From an uncultured Flavobacteriales bacterium (GTDB lineage: Bacteria; Bacteroidota; Bacteroidia; Flavobacteriales_D; Sanyastnellaceae): a DNA stretch of 57,520 bases. A program made the translations under genes and the position numbers. Shown here in pieces: positions 43,948 through 52,671 of the stretch. Positions within the stretch are counted from its first letter, which is position 1; every line of letters starts with the position of its first letter. Location: NCBI GenBank assembly GCA_938082505.1, contig CALLLH010000032.1:1-57520 (forward strand). Direction: 5' to 3'. Below the pieces are notes generated by a model. That model ran no database searches. It was given only the letters and a program-made list of their open reading frames with translations, and was not told the origin of the DNA.

Positions 43948-44459
43948 CAGAGGGAGGCTTTGCGCCTTTCAGGTGAATAGACGGCCATGTGGAGGACCAT
44001 GCAGCCTGCCGTCGTGAAACAGGCACTCGTGATGGCAGGCAGCAGTGCGCCTGCAAAAAGGTGCCAATACCATTCCACCACCAGCATGAGGGTGAGGTGA
44101 TAGACCAGGGCGGAAGCAAACAGGAATCCCAACAGCCAACCGGCCCCCATGTCGCGCAGCACGGGGCGGTCGGTAACCTCATATCCCTCCCGCGGGGCAA
44201 GCAGGCGGTGAAGGGTGGGCAGGGCGCCACCGAGCATGGTGCCGGCCACCATGTGCTGGCCATAGGTCCCCAGCGCGATGTCCAACCCCAACCCCATGCC
44301 GAATCCACACAGGAGCTTGTAGAAAGGGCCGCTTTGTGGTGGAACGAGCAGCAGGGCCCACAGGGTCCACTCCGGACGGGTCCAAATCCCGAAAGGGCTC
44401 ACATCACGGAGAAACAGGGCCTGGAGGACCACCATCAATATGATCCTGATCGCCATCAT
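43947..44459 (-). CDS. mreD: Rod shape-determining protein MreD
   Basis: This is a 170-residue membrane protein with about five hydrophobic segments: the N-terminal IRIILMVVLQALFLRDV, a glycine-rich FGMGLGLDIALGTYGQH helix typical of MreD, and further helices to residue 160. MreD is poorly conserved in sequence, and the call rests on the gene order between mreC and mrdA plus the helix pattern and the GLGLDI motif. It overlaps mreC by 4 bases and mrdA by one base. Confidence 0.85.
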   Translation of the reverse strand: MMAIRIILMVVLQALFLRDVSPFGIWTRPEWTLWALLLVPPQSGPFYKLLCGFGMGLGLDIALGTYGQHMVAGTMLGGALPTLHRLLAPREGYEVTDRPVLRDMGAGWLLGFLFASALVYHLTLMLVVEWYWHLFAGALLPAITSACFTTAGCMVLHMAVYSPERRKASL

Positions 44460-45268
44460 GGAAGGTCGGACGGTTGGGCCAATACCACGCGTTCCGAATC
44501 GGAGCGGTGTTCGATGAATTCAACGTGACGGACGGCACGGAAATCCACGACAGGTCGCACGGAGACATCGATGAAATCCGCTCCGGAATGGCGTTCCACG
44601 CTTGCGATGATGCCCATGGGAACATCGGGAGGGAAACGGAGGTCGTAGCCGGAAGTGAAGATGGAGTCCCCTTGTCGCGCATCCACATGCCGGGGCACGT
44701 CCTTCAGTTGCAACCTGTCGAGGGTCACCCCATCCCATCCGAGGGAGGCGACGGGCCCCCTTCGGCCGATGCGGCAACTCCACGTGGCGCCGGCGTGCAG
44801 GAGGGTCAGGATCCGGCTGTGCGTTTCACCGGACTCCTCCACGCTTCCGAATGCCGCTCCAGAGGACAGTACTCCCATGCCGGGCTGGACGCCTACGTCC
44901 TGGCCCGGCGTGGCCAGGGAAAGGGTGTGTGGCTTGCCATCAGGCCCCTTGACCAGCTCGCCGCTCAGAACGGTCCATCCGCGGAGGGTGTCCTCTTTCC
45001 ACACGTTGTCCATTTCCATGGACAGGAGTTGGGAACGCAGGGCGGCATTTTCCCCCGCAAGGGTGGCGTTCTGCTCGGCCAGATGAAGGTAATTGGACCA
45101 TTGGCTGCGCTGCTGTTCTATGGCGGAGGAGATGGCGCCCGTGCGTTGGAACCAGGAGGACCTTGCTGCACCGTTGTTGCGGAACAGCACCGAGAGGGAC
45201 ACCGACATCAAGGCGATGAAGGCGAGGAGGAACGCGTTTCGTTGTAGGAGCAGCCAGAGATTCCGCAT
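44456..45268 (-). CDS. mreC: Rod shape-determining protein MreC
   Basis: MreC links MreB to the periplasmic wall enzymes. The 270-residue protein has a single N-terminal helix (NAFLLAFIALMSVSLSVLF), then a coiled-coil segment (about residues 45-85, with LAEQNATLAGENAALRSQLLSME). A beta-barrel periplasmic domain follows, with GVLSSGAAFGSVEESGETHSRILTLL and a DSIFTSGYDLRFPPDVPMG-type motif. All are as expected. It starts 14 bases after mreB stops and overlaps mreD by 4 bases. Confidence 0.92.
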   Translation of the reverse strand: MRNLWLLLQRNAFLLAFIALMSVSLSVLFRNNGAARSSWFQRTGAISSAIEQQRSQWSNYLHLAEQNATLAGENAALRSQLLSMEMDNVWKEDTLRGWTVLSGELVKGPDGKPHTLSLATPGQDVGVQPGMGVLSSGAAFGSVEESGETHSRILTLLHAGATWSCRIGRRGPVASLGWDGVTLDRLQLKDVPRHVDARQGDSIFTSGYDLRFPPDVPMGIIASVERHSGADFIDVSVRPVVDFRAVRHVEFIEHRSDSERVVLAQPSDLP

Positions 45269-45281
45269 CAGCAGGCCGGCC

Positions 45282-46307
45282 TCACTCGCGCATCAGGAAC
45301 GCGAAATTCTCGACGTTCTTCAACGCTATGGCGGTGCCTCTGGCCACTGCGCGCAAGGGTTCTTCAGCCACGTGGACCGGCAGACGCGTCTTGCCACTGA
45401 TGCGCTTGTCCAAGCCCCGCAGCAGCGCACCTCCACCGGCGAGATAGATGCCGGTCTTGTAGATGTCGGCAGACAGCTCGGGGGGCGTGTTTTCCAGACA
45501 GCTCAAAATGGCCTCCTCGATTTTCGAAATCGACTTGTCCAGGGCCATGGCGATCTCAGCATAGCTCACCAGGATTTCCTTCGGTATGCCCGTCATGAGG
45601 TCCCGGCCGCGCACGGCATAATCCTCAGGCGGCTCGTCAAGCTCGGTGAGTGCACTGCCGACCTCGATCTTGATTTGTTCCGCCGTGCGTTCACCCACCA
45701 GGATGTTGTGCTGCCGGCGCATATACTCCTCGATGTCCTGGGTGAATTCGTCACCGGCCACGCGGATGTTCTTGTCCGTCACGATGCCACCGAGTGCGAT
45801 GACCGCGATTTCCGAGGTGCCGCCGCCGATGTCGATGATCATATTGCCCATCGGTTCTTCCACGTCGATGCCGATGCCGATCGCTGCGGCCATGGGCTCA
45901 TGGATCAGGAAAACCTCCTTGGCACCCGCGTGCTCGGCGCTGTCCTTGACCGCCCGCTTCTCGACCTCCGTGATGCCGGACGGAATGCAGATGACCATGC
46001 GCAGTGTCGGATTGAACAGGCTCCGGCGACGCTTGATCATCCGGATCATTCCCTTGATCATGTCCTCTGCGCTCTGGAAGTCGGCGATGACCCCATCCTT
46101 GAGCGGCCGCACGGTCTTGATGTTCTCGTGCGTCTTGCCGTGCATTTGCTGGGCCTGACGCCCTATGGCCACAGTCCTGTTCGAGGCGCGGTCCTTGGCT
46201 ACGATGGAGGGTTCATCCACCACCACCTGGTCCTCGTAGTAGATGACGGTGTTGGCGGTTCCGAGATCGATGGCGATCTCTTGCATGAAGAAGTTGAACA
46301 GGCCCAT
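45282..46307 (-). CDS. mreB: Rod shape-determining protein MreB
   Basis: MreB is the bacterial actin that orients wall synthesis. The 341-residue protein starts MGLFNFFMQEIAIDLGTANT and has the phosphate-1 loop, the DIGGGTSEIAVIALGG phosphate-2 loop and LAGGGALLRGLDKRI adenosine motif. The short amphipathic N-terminus MGLFNFF would bind membrane. An earlier in-frame start at 46394 adds 29 residues without family similarity, so 46307 is preferred. It leads the mreBCD-mrdA-rodA cluster, 117 bases downstream of purH. Confidence 0.96.
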   Translation of the reverse strand: MGLFNFFMQEIAIDLGTANTVIYYEDQVVVDEPSIVAKDRASNRTVAIGRQAQQMHGKTHENIKTVRPLKDGVIADFQSAEDMIKGMIRMIKRRRSLFNPTLRMVICIPSGITEVEKRAVKDSAEHAGAKEVFLIHEPMAAAIGIGIDVEEPMGNMIIDIGGGTSEIAVIALGGIVTDKNIRVAGDEFTQDIEEYMRRQHNILVGERTAEQIKIEVGSALTELDEPPEDYAVRGRDLMTGIPKEILVSYAEIAMALDKSISKIEEAILSCLENTPPELSADIYKTGIYLAGGGALLRGLDKRISGKTRLPVHVAEEPLRAVARGTAIALKNVENFAFLMRE

Positions 46308-46314
46308 ATGTTCC

Positions 46315-46322
46315 CAAATTTG
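46315..46322 (-). promoter_or_regulatory. Possible -7 box before mreB
   Basis: CAAATTTG, itself a palindrome, lies 7 bases before the mreB ATG and mismatches TAnnTTTG only in its first base. It could give a very short leader for the mre operon. Confidence 0.25.
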
Positions 46323-46348
46323 AGGGAATAACGTATGCGGATTCAAAG

Positions 46349-46369
46349 GTGTTGTGGGATAATCAACAC
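46349..46369. repeat. Small inverted repeat between purH and mreB
   Basis: GTGTTG and CAACAC are a 6-base inverted repeat with a 9-base spacer in the 117-base purH-mreB gap. It could be a weak hairpin at the purH transcript end or an operator. There is no U-run. Confidence 0.3.
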
Positions 46370-46423
46370 GTTGGATGGTGGATAAGACCAGCATCCTTTT
46401 CGCGGAGCTTCGCCCGGTCGGAT

Positions 46424-47947
46424 TCAGTGTCGGAAATGGCGCACGCCGGTCATCACCATGGCCATTCCATGGGCATTGCAGAACGCCACGCTTTCACCGT
46501 CCTTGATGGAACCGCCCGGTTGCACGACGGCAGCAATTCCGGCCTTGTGCGCGATTTCCACGCAATCGGGGAACGGAAAGAACGCGTCGCTCGCCATGAC
46601 TGCACCCGCGAGGTCGAAACCCATGCGCCCGGCCTTGTCGATGGCCTGGTTGAGGGCATCCACGCGTGAGGTCTGACCGGTACCACTGGCCAACAGCTGT
46701 CCGCCGCGGGCGAGTACGATCGTATTGGAGCGCGTGTGCTTGGCCAGTTTCATGGCGAAAGCGAGGTCGTCCATCTGCCCTGCGTCCGGTGCCGTTTCTG
46801 TGGCACACTCGAATTGCGCTGCACCTTCGATACAGGCATCTGGCTGCTGGACGAGATAACCGCCGAGCGCGCTGCGCACGTTGCGGTCAGGAGCAGGCCA
46901 GCGGTGTTGTTCAAGGAGGATGCGGTTCTTCTTTCCACCCAGGAGGGCAAGGGCTTCCGGAGAGAATGATGGGGCGATGACCACTTCGCAGAAGAGGGGG
47001 TGCAGGATTTCAGCCGTCTCCAGGTCCATTGGCCGGTTGGCGATGACGATTCCACCAAACGCGGAGACCGGGTCTCCAGCCAACGCATCGGTGTAAGCCT
47101 CGGCCAAGGTGGCTCGCGTGGCCAGACCACAGGCATTGTTGTGCTTGAGGATCGACACGGTCGGCCCGTCCTCCTTGAATTCCGACATCAATTGCAACGC
47201 GGCATCCACATCGAGCAGGTTGTTGTAGCTGAGGGCCTTGCCGTTGTGCTGGGTGAAAAGACCGGCCAGATCGCCATGGAAGGCGCCGGCCTGGTGCGGG
47301 TTCTCTCCATAGCGCAGGGGGGTGCTCGTCGTCTCGAGCACGGACAGGACTTCGGGATGGCCCCCTTCTCGGACCCATCGTCCGATGGCGGCGTCGTACC
47401 CTGAGGACACCCCGAATGCGGCACCCGCCATGCGGCGACGGAAATCCATCGTGGTGGACATGCCTTCTCCCAGCGCATCCACAAGGTCGCCGTACTGTCC
47501 CCGGGAAGGAATGCAGACCACATCGGTGAAGTTCTTCGCAGCTGCCCGGATCAATGCGATGCCCCCGATGTCAATTTTCTCGATGATCTCCCCTTCCGTT
47601 GCACCGGAAGCCAGGGTTTCCTCGAAAGGATAGAGGTCCACGATGACCAGGTCGATCGGGCCGATGCCATGGTCCGCCACATCGACATCGTCCGGCCCGA
47701 AGTCCCGACGGGCGAGAATGCCTCCGAAGACCATGGGGTGCAGGGTCTTGACCCGGCCACCGAGCATTTCCGCCGTATGGGTGACGGATTCGACGGGCGT
47801 GACCTTGGCCCCCAATGCTTCAATGGCCCTTTGCGTTCCACCGGTGGAGAGGATCTCGACTCCATGGGCGTGCAGTCGGTCCACGATGGGGGCGAGGCCT
47901 TCTTTGTGGAAGACGGAAATCAAGGCGCGGCGGATGGGACGTTCCAT
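46424..47947 (-). CDS. purH: Bifunctional AICAR formyltransferase/IMP cyclohydrolase
   Basis: PurH does the last two steps to IMP. The 507-residue protein has an N-terminal IMP cyclohydrolase (MGS-like) domain beginning IRRALISVFHKEGLAPIVDRLH with STGGTQRAIEALG. The AICAR transformylase domain follows with RYGENPHQAGAF, SILKHNNACGLA and DAFFPFPDCVEIAHKAGIAAVVQPGGSIKD. All are family signatures. It lies on the same strand as and upstream of mreB, the flavobacterial order I recall. A TAATTTCG box with a TTG 21 bases upstream fits a promoter before it. Confidence 0.96.
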   Translation of the reverse strand: MERPIRRALISVFHKEGLAPIVDRLHAHGVEILSTGGTQRAIEALGAKVTPVESVTHTAEMLGGRVKTLHPMVFGGILARRDFGPDDVDVADHGIGPIDLVIVDLYPFEETLASGATEGEIIEKIDIGGIALIRAAAKNFTDVVCIPSRGQYGDLVDALGEGMSTTMDFRRRMAGAAFGVSSGYDAAIGRWVREGGHPEVLSVLETTSTPLRYGENPHQAGAFHGDLAGLFTQHNGKALSYNNLLDVDAALQLMSEFKEDGPTVSILKHNNACGLATRATLAEAYTDALAGDPVSAFGGIVIANRPMDLETAEILHPLFCEVVIAPSFSPEALALLGGKKNRILLEQHRWPAPDRNVRSALGGYLVQQPDACIEGAAQFECATETAPDAGQMDDLAFAMKLAKHTRSNTIVLARGGQLLASGTGQTSRVDALNQAIDKAGRMGFDLAGAVMASDAFFPFPDCVEIAHKAGIAAVVQPGGSIKDGESVAFCNAHGMAMVMTGVRHFRH

Positions 47948-47970
47948 GGTTGAAGGGCTGGATGAAGCGG

Positions 47971-48002
47971 CGAAATTAGTCTACAGCAAGCCCCTTCTGC
48001 AA
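47971..48002 (-). promoter_or_regulatory. Candidate purH promoter
   Basis: On the minus strand TTG (48000-48002) is followed after 21 bases by TAATTTCG (47971-47978), one mismatch from TAnnTTTG. The box lies 23 bases before the purH ATG in the divergent purH/permease gap. Confidence 0.4.
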
Positions 48003-48026
48003 TGAGGGGTCCGTAGCTTAGCGGAC

Positions 48027-49265
48027 ATGTCCCGCAGGTTGTTCGTTGAGAGTTTCATCCAGGCCTGGCAGGCATTGGTGACCAACCGTCTCCGCACCCT
48101 GCTGTCCTTGCTGGGCGTCATGATCGGCATCTTCATGATCACGGCGGTGTTTGCCGTATCCGACTCCCTGGAGGAGAACCTGAAAGGAATCTTCAGTTCG
48201 GTGCGCAGTGACGTGCTGTTCGTCGAGAAGATGCCGTGGACCTTCTCTTCGGACTATCCGTGGTGGAAATATGCCCTGAGGACCGACCCCACATTGGAGG
48301 ACGCCGACTTGTTGCGGGAGCGCCTTCCATCCGCACGCAGTGTTGCCTTCCAGACGGGGAACATGGCCAACATCGAACGGGGCAGCAGCAGCTTCCAAGG
48401 GGCCCGCATGGCGGCCGTGACCCTCGATTATTTCGACGCCATCGAATTGGACATCGAGGAGGGTCGGTTCTTCACTCCCCGCGAGATGCAGGCTGGAACC
48501 CCGGTGGTCATCATCGGGCGCGACATCGTCAACCGTCTGTTTCCGGGAGGCAAGGCCATCGGAGAGATGTGCACGCTGGAGGGCAGGAAATTGCGCGTGA
48601 TCGGAATCCTCGCCCAGGAAGGCACCTCCCTGGTGGGAGAAGGGACGGACGACCTGGTGCTGATCTCGGTCACCTTCGGACGGCAACTCCTCAATTTCCG
48701 TGCCCTGAAGTCCAGCATCCTCATCCGAGCCAAGGAAGGTGTCGACCTCGACTTGCTCCGGGGGGAGGTCATTTCCGCCTACAGACCGATCCGCCGGTTG
48801 CATCCGCGGGATGAGTCTGATTTCGCCGTGAACGAAGTCGAGATGTTGACCGCCTTTATCGATGTTCTGTTCGGCCAAGTGGAATACGGCGTCTGGTTCA
48901 TTGGCGCCTTTGCCATCCTGATCGGTTGTTTTTCGGTGGCCAACATCATGTTCGTTTCCGTGAAGGAACGCACCCCGCTCATCGGTGTCCAGAAAGCGCT
49001 GGGGGCCAAGCGCAGCTTCGTGTTGGCCCAATTCCTTACCGAGGCGGTGGCCCTGTGCATCATCGGGGCCTTGCTCGCCCTGTTCGCAGTGGGCCTGCTG
49101 GTCGTTTCGGTCAATGTACTCTCCGATGGGATGTCCCTCGTGTTCGGATTGGACCGGTTCCTGCTCGGGCTGGGCATTGCGGTGGTCAGTGGTGTCATCG
49201 CCGGATTGGCCCCGGCAATGCAGGCGGCCCGCATGGATCCCGTTGAGGCCATGCGGGCCGCCTGA
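48027..49265 (+). CDS. MacB-type ABC transporter permease
   Basis: The 412-residue protein has an N-terminal helix (LLSLLGVMIGIFMITAVFAV), a periplasmic MacB-like domain (about residues 45-265, including GTPVVIIGRDIVNRLFPGG) and a C-terminal FtsX-type bundle of three helices with ANIMFVSVKERTPLIGVQKALGAKRSFVLAQFLTEA. No ATPase is fused or adjacent, so its partner lies elsewhere. This family includes LolC/LolE-like and MacB-like exporters and mechanotransmitters, and the substrate is unknown. It is divergent from purH, a position I recall as common in flavobacteria. Confidence 0.85.
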   Translation: MSRRLFVESFIQAWQALVTNRLRTLLSLLGVMIGIFMITAVFAVSDSLEENLKGIFSSVRSDVLFVEKMPWTFSSDYPWWKYALRTDPTLEDADLLRERLPSARSVAFQTGNMANIERGSSSFQGARMAAVTLDYFDAIELDIEEGRFFTPREMQAGTPVVIIGRDIVNRLFPGGKAIGEMCTLEGRKLRVIGILAQEGTSLVGEGTDDLVLISVTFGRQLLNFRALKSSILIRAKEGVDLDLLRGEVISAYRPIRRLHPRDESDFAVNEVEMLTAFIDVLFGQVEYGVWFIGAFAILIGCFSVANIMFVSVKERTPLIGVQKALGAKRSFVLAQFLTEAVALCIIGALLALFAVGLLVVSVNVLSDGMSLVFGLDRFLLGLGIAVVSGVIAGLAPAMQAARMDPVEAMRAA

Positions 49266-49277
49266 ACGGTGACGGGC

Positions 49278-49967
49278 TCATCGGCCGAAGCTGATGCCCA
49301 GCGTAGCCTGACGGCGCACTGCTTGCGCTGAAATCGGGGCGGCATCCAAGGAGTGCAGGTCGTAGTGGTTGAGCAGGCCACCCTGCTGTTCCCCGTAGCG
49401 CAGGACCAGGAAAGCGGCGCGTCCCAGTCGGATGCGGGTGCCGGCGGACCACCCGAAATTCACCGTGGGGTCAATCGCTTCAACCCCGTAGCCTATGCGC
49501 TCACCGGCCGCGTCGAAATTCCGTTCGTCCACAAAGGTCGCAGCGATGCCGAAGGAGCCCTCAGCAAAAGGCCTGAAACCACCACGCAGAGGGTCGAACC
49601 TCAGCACCCCGGACAGCTCCGGGAGCAGCATACGGTATCTGAATTCCTCCAAGTTCGTAGGGTCCAATCCGTTGTCACTGTCTGACGGGACCCTGGCGGA
49701 ACCGAGGGAACCGACCCCCAGGCGGAGGCCCCTCTTGAAGGGACTGCGGGAAGCGCTGAACCACGCCATATCCACATGGAGGTGGTTCATGAGGCCTTCC
49801 GGAAGACCGAGGGCGACGTTTCCTGCGGACAGTTCAAAGGCTCCGGAGGTCCGGGGGGGTTGACGGCCGCAACATTGGGCATGGACGGAGCCGAGGGCGA
49901 ACAGCAACGCGAGCAGCGCGGTCATCCGGGCAGCATGCCTGCCCAAAAGGGGGGTCGGGTTTTTCAT
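49278..49967 (-). CDS. Outer-membrane beta-barrel-like secreted protein, function unknown
   Basis: The 229-residue product has a signal peptide (MTALLALLFALGSVHAQ). The mature protein is rich in alternating hydrophobic/polar strands and Gly/Arg turns, with GVLRFDPLRGGFRPFAEGSFGIAATF, INFGWSAG-like and LVLRYGEQQGG segments, ending LGISFGR. The final residues are not the classic aromatic end. It resembles small outer-membrane porin-like (OmpW/OmpA barrel) proteins in general build only. I chose ATG 49967 because the signal peptide begins there. The frame is open far upstream without similarity. The leader carries an inverted repeat. Confidence 0.6.
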   Translation of the reverse strand: MKNPTPLLGRHAARMTALLALLFALGSVHAQCCGRQPPRTSGAFELSAGNVALGLPEGLMNHLHVDMAWFSASRSPFKRGLRLGVGSLGSARVPSDSDNGLDPTNLEEFRYRMLLPELSGVLRFDPLRGGFRPFAEGSFGIAATFVDERNFDAAGERIGYGVEAIDPTVNFGWSAGTRIRLGRAAFLVLRYGEQQGGLLNHYDLHSLDAAPISAQAVRRQATLGISFGR

Positions 49968-49992
49968 GGTGAACGGTTTGATGTTGTTCACC
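49968..49992. repeat. Inverted repeat just upstream of the outer-membrane-protein start
   Basis: GGTGAAC (49968-49974) and GTTCACC (49986-49992) are a perfect 7-base inverted repeat with 11 bases between. It is directly adjacent to the ATG of the minus-strand outer-membrane-type gene. It could fold in that mRNA next to the start codon or act as a protein-binding operator in the divergent rmlD gap. Confidence 0.45.
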
Positions 49993-50028
49993 ACGCAGAT
50001 TCCGTGCCAAAACCGGAAAAAGGCATGT

Positions 50029-50036
50029 TTTCTTTG
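50029..50036 (+). promoter_or_regulatory. -7-like box immediately before rmlD
   Basis: TTTCTTTG matches TAnnTTTG except at the second base and ends four bases before the rmlD ATG. Use of this box would give a leaderless mRNA. Confidence 0.3.
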
Positions 50037-50040
50037 TCTC

Positions 50041-50928
50041 ATGCGGGTGGCCATTACAGGAACAACGGGACAATTGGGAGGACGATTGCGCTCGCTGGCG
50101 GAGGATGCAGCAAGCGAAGGGTTGACCCTGCTCGCCTGTGGCCGTGATCTGATGGACCTCGCGGTGCCCGGGACTATGGCCACAGCGTTGGACGCCCTGA
50201 AGCCCGATGTGGTCATCAGTTGTGCGGCGTATACGGCAGTGGATGCCGCAGAGGATGAACGGGACAGGGCCTTTGCCATCAATGGGACCGCTCCGGGCTT
50301 GTTGGGGGAGGCCTGTGCCCGCAGGGACATCCGGGTGGTTCACATCAGCACGGACTACGTTTTTGATGGACGGGGCGCACGTCCCTATCGGCCGACTGAC
50401 CCAACCGGCCCGACAGGGGTATACGGTGCGAGCAAGCTGGCCGGTGAGGAGGCCCTTCTTGCAGCGCTGCCCACGGCATCCATTGTGAGGGTGGGATGGT
50501 TGTATGATCGGGATGGGAAGAATTTCCTGAACACCATGCTCCGTCTATCCTCCGAGCGGACGGAACTCAGTGTCGTCGATGACCAATTGGGGTGCCCGAC
50601 CCATGTGGGCGATTTCGCGGAGGACCTGCTCGATTGGGTGCGGTTGGGTTCAATCGATCCCCTGGAGACTTCGGGCATCCACCATTATGGGCATGCGGGC
50701 ATCACGAGTTGGCACGGTTTCGCCAGCGCCATCCTGGCTGAAAGGGCACCACAGGTGAGGATCAATGCTGTTCCGACCTCAGCTTTTCCGACGAAGGCAG
50801 TGCGGCCCGGCTACAGCAAATTGCAGGAGGCGGGTTTCTTCGAGCGGTTGGGCAGGGCGCCCATTTCGTGGAAGGAGGCGCTCGACCGGTGCATGCGCGC
50901 GAAATTTGACACCCATTCACCTGCTTGA
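50041..50928 (+). CDS. rmlD: dTDP-4-dehydrorhamnose reductase
   Basis: RmlD reduces dTDP-4-dehydrorhamnose to dTDP-rhamnose, the last step of the pathway that RmlA (34706-35575) starts. The 295-residue SDR-type protein shows AITGTTGQLG for the cofactor, ISTDYVFDG and the catalytic Tyr128-x3-Lys132 in VYGASKLAGE. GLY-rich and C-terminal features fit the family. RmlB and RmlC are not in the window, so the pathway is split. I chose ATG 50041. The next gene starts 9 bases after its stop. Confidence 0.92.
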   Translation: MRVAITGTTGQLGGRLRSLAEDAASEGLTLLACGRDLMDLAVPGTMATALDALKPDVVISCAAYTAVDAAEDERDRAFAINGTAPGLLGEACARRDIRVVHISTDYVFDGRGARPYRPTDPTGPTGVYGASKLAGEEALLAALPTASIVRVGWLYDRDGKNFLNTMLRLSSERTELSVVDDQLGCPTHVGDFAEDLLDWVRLGSIDPLETSGIHHYGHAGITSWHGFASAILAERAPQVRINAVPTSAFPTKAVRPGYSKLQEAGFFERLGRAPISWKEALDRCMRAKFDTHSPA

Positions 50929-50937
50929 TCGACCAAC

Positions 50938-52647
50938 ATGAACCTGGACACCATCCGCAACAAGGCCGAGGCCTGGACACGAGAGCCCCATGACCCCGCT
51001 ACGCGCAAGGCGGTACAAGCCATGTTGGACAACCCGGATCCCTCCGAACTGTTGGAGGCGTTCCATCAGGACCTCGAATTCGGAACCGGGGGCATGCGGG
51101 GCATCATGGGCCCTGGGACCAACCGTATGAATGCCGCGGTGGTGGCCATGGCAACGCAGGGGCTTGCCGATTACATGAAGGAGCAGCTCACGGGCGACAT
51201 CTCCGTCGCCATCGCGCACGACAGCCGTCACAGGAGCGACGAATTCACCAAAGTGGCGGCCGAAGTGCTGGCGGGGAATGGCATTACGGCCCACGTTTTC
51301 GACGGTTTGAGGCCCACACCCGAACTGAGTTTCGCCATCCGACAGCTCGGCTGTCAGGCCGGCATTGTCGTCACGGCAAGCCACAACCCCAAGGAATACA
51401 ACGGGTACAAGGTTTATTGGGGTGATGGGGGTCAGATCGTACCTCCCCACGACAAGGGCATCATTGCCTGTGTCCGGGCGGTGTCCGGACTGCAGGCCGT
51501 CCGCAGGGCCGATCCGGCCGACCCGCTGATCAGCACCATCGGGCCCGAGCTGGACCGGGATTATTACGCAGCCATTGCCTCACACCGATTGGATGCGGGC
51601 CTGATCGAGCATGGCTCGGATTTGAGCATGGTCTATTCGCCCCTCCATGGAACCGGTGCGGTCAGCATGGCCCCTGCATTGTCTGCCTGCGGTTTTCGGA
51701 ATGTGGAGGTGCTGGAATCCCAAAAGACCCCCGACGGGGCTTTCCCCACAGTGGATTCTCCCAATCCGGAGGAGGCCAGCGCTTTGCGGTTGGCGCTTGA
51801 GCGGGCGGAATCCACGGGGGCGGAACTCGTCTTGGCCACGGATCCGGATTCGGACCGCGTGGGGGCGGCCGTGCGGGATGAGCAGGGTCAATTCCGATTG
51901 CTCAATGGAAATGAACTGGCTTCCCTGCTGGTGCACTACGTCCTCCGCACCAAGGCAGACAGCGTTGGGTTGGCCGAGGGGGATTTCGTGGCGAGGACCA
52001 TCGTGACGACCCGCCTCATCTCGGAAATAGCCGATGGGTTCGATGTCCCCGTTGCGGAGACCCTGACCGGTTTCAAATGGATCGCTTCGGAAATTCTGGC
52101 GCGTGAGGGTCAGGGTCGGTTCCTCGTGGGAGGCGAGGAAAGCTATGGCTACCTCATCGGAGACGAAGTCAGGGACAAGGACGCCATCGCAGCCGCTGCC
52201 ATGATTGCAGAGATGGCGCACGTGGAGTGGGGCAAGGGACGCACGCTGCTGGATCGGTTGCGCGACCTGCATCGCCATTATGGGATGTACCGCGAAGCCT
52301 TGGTTTCATTGAAGCGCGGGGGCATGGCCGGTGCCGAAGAAATCCGGACGATGATGAATGGGTTCAGGGAGGCGCCACCTGCGGTGCTCGGGGGTGAAAC
52401 GGTGGTGGAGGTGCGCGACCATCTTGCGGGTTGGAATGGCCTTCCACCCTCCAATGTCGTCCAGTTTCTGACAGCATCGGGTGCCCTGGTGACGGCACGG
52501 CCATCCGGCACCGAACCCAAGATCAAATTCTACTTCTCCATCCGGGGCGATTGGGAAGAAGGCACCCCATACGGGGAGGCCTGGGCGACCCTGGGCGACC
52601 GCATTGCCGCCTTGGGCAAGGACCTCGGTGTCGAAGTCAACCTCTGA
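50938..52647 (+). CDS. Phosphohexomutase (phosphoglucomutase/phosphomannomutase family)
   Basis: The 569-residue enzyme interconverts hexose 1- and 6-phosphates, feeding RmlA with glucose 1-phosphate. It has the phosphoserine loop VTASHNPKEYNGYK with Ser148, the metal loop ATDPDSDRVG, and the sugar-specificity loop GGEESYGYLIGDE. The C-terminal phosphate-binding ARPSGTEPKIKFYF is also present. Length and motifs fit the PGM2-like group common in Bacteroidota. Which sugar it prefers is not certain. It begins 9 bases after rmlD, a plausible functional pair in nucleotide-sugar supply. Confidence 0.93.
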   Translation: MNLDTIRNKAEAWTREPHDPATRKAVQAMLDNPDPSELLEAFHQDLEFGTGGMRGIMGPGTNRMNAAVVAMATQGLADYMKEQLTGDISVAIAHDSRHRSDEFTKVAAEVLAGNGITAHVFDGLRPTPELSFAIRQLGCQAGIVVTASHNPKEYNGYKVYWGDGGQIVPPHDKGIIACVRAVSGLQAVRRADPADPLISTIGPELDRDYYAAIASHRLDAGLIEHGSDLSMVYSPLHGTGAVSMAPALSACGFRNVEVLESQKTPDGAFPTVDSPNPEEASALRLALERAESTGAELVLATDPDSDRVGAAVRDEQGQFRLLNGNELASLLVHYVLRTKADSVGLAEGDFVARTIVTTRLISEIADGFDVPVAETLTGFKWIASEILAREGQGRFLVGGEESYGYLIGDEVRDKDAIAAAAMIAEMAHVEWGKGRTLLDRLRDLHRHYGMYREALVSLKRGGMAGAEEIRTMMNGFREAPPAVLGGETVVEVRDHLAGWNGLPPSNVVQFLTASGALVTARPSGTEPKIKFYFSIRGDWEEGTPYGEAWATLGDRIAALGKDLGVEVNL

Positions 52648-52671
52648 CGTTGTGCGCTGGCAGGGCCGCGC

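Noticed and set aside
48006-48030. tRNA-like start (GGGTCCGTAGCTTAGCGG) before the ABC permease
   Set aside because: Only the acceptor/D-arm-like opening is present. No anticodon or T arm with GTTCGA follows, and the permease start codon falls inside the would-be gene.
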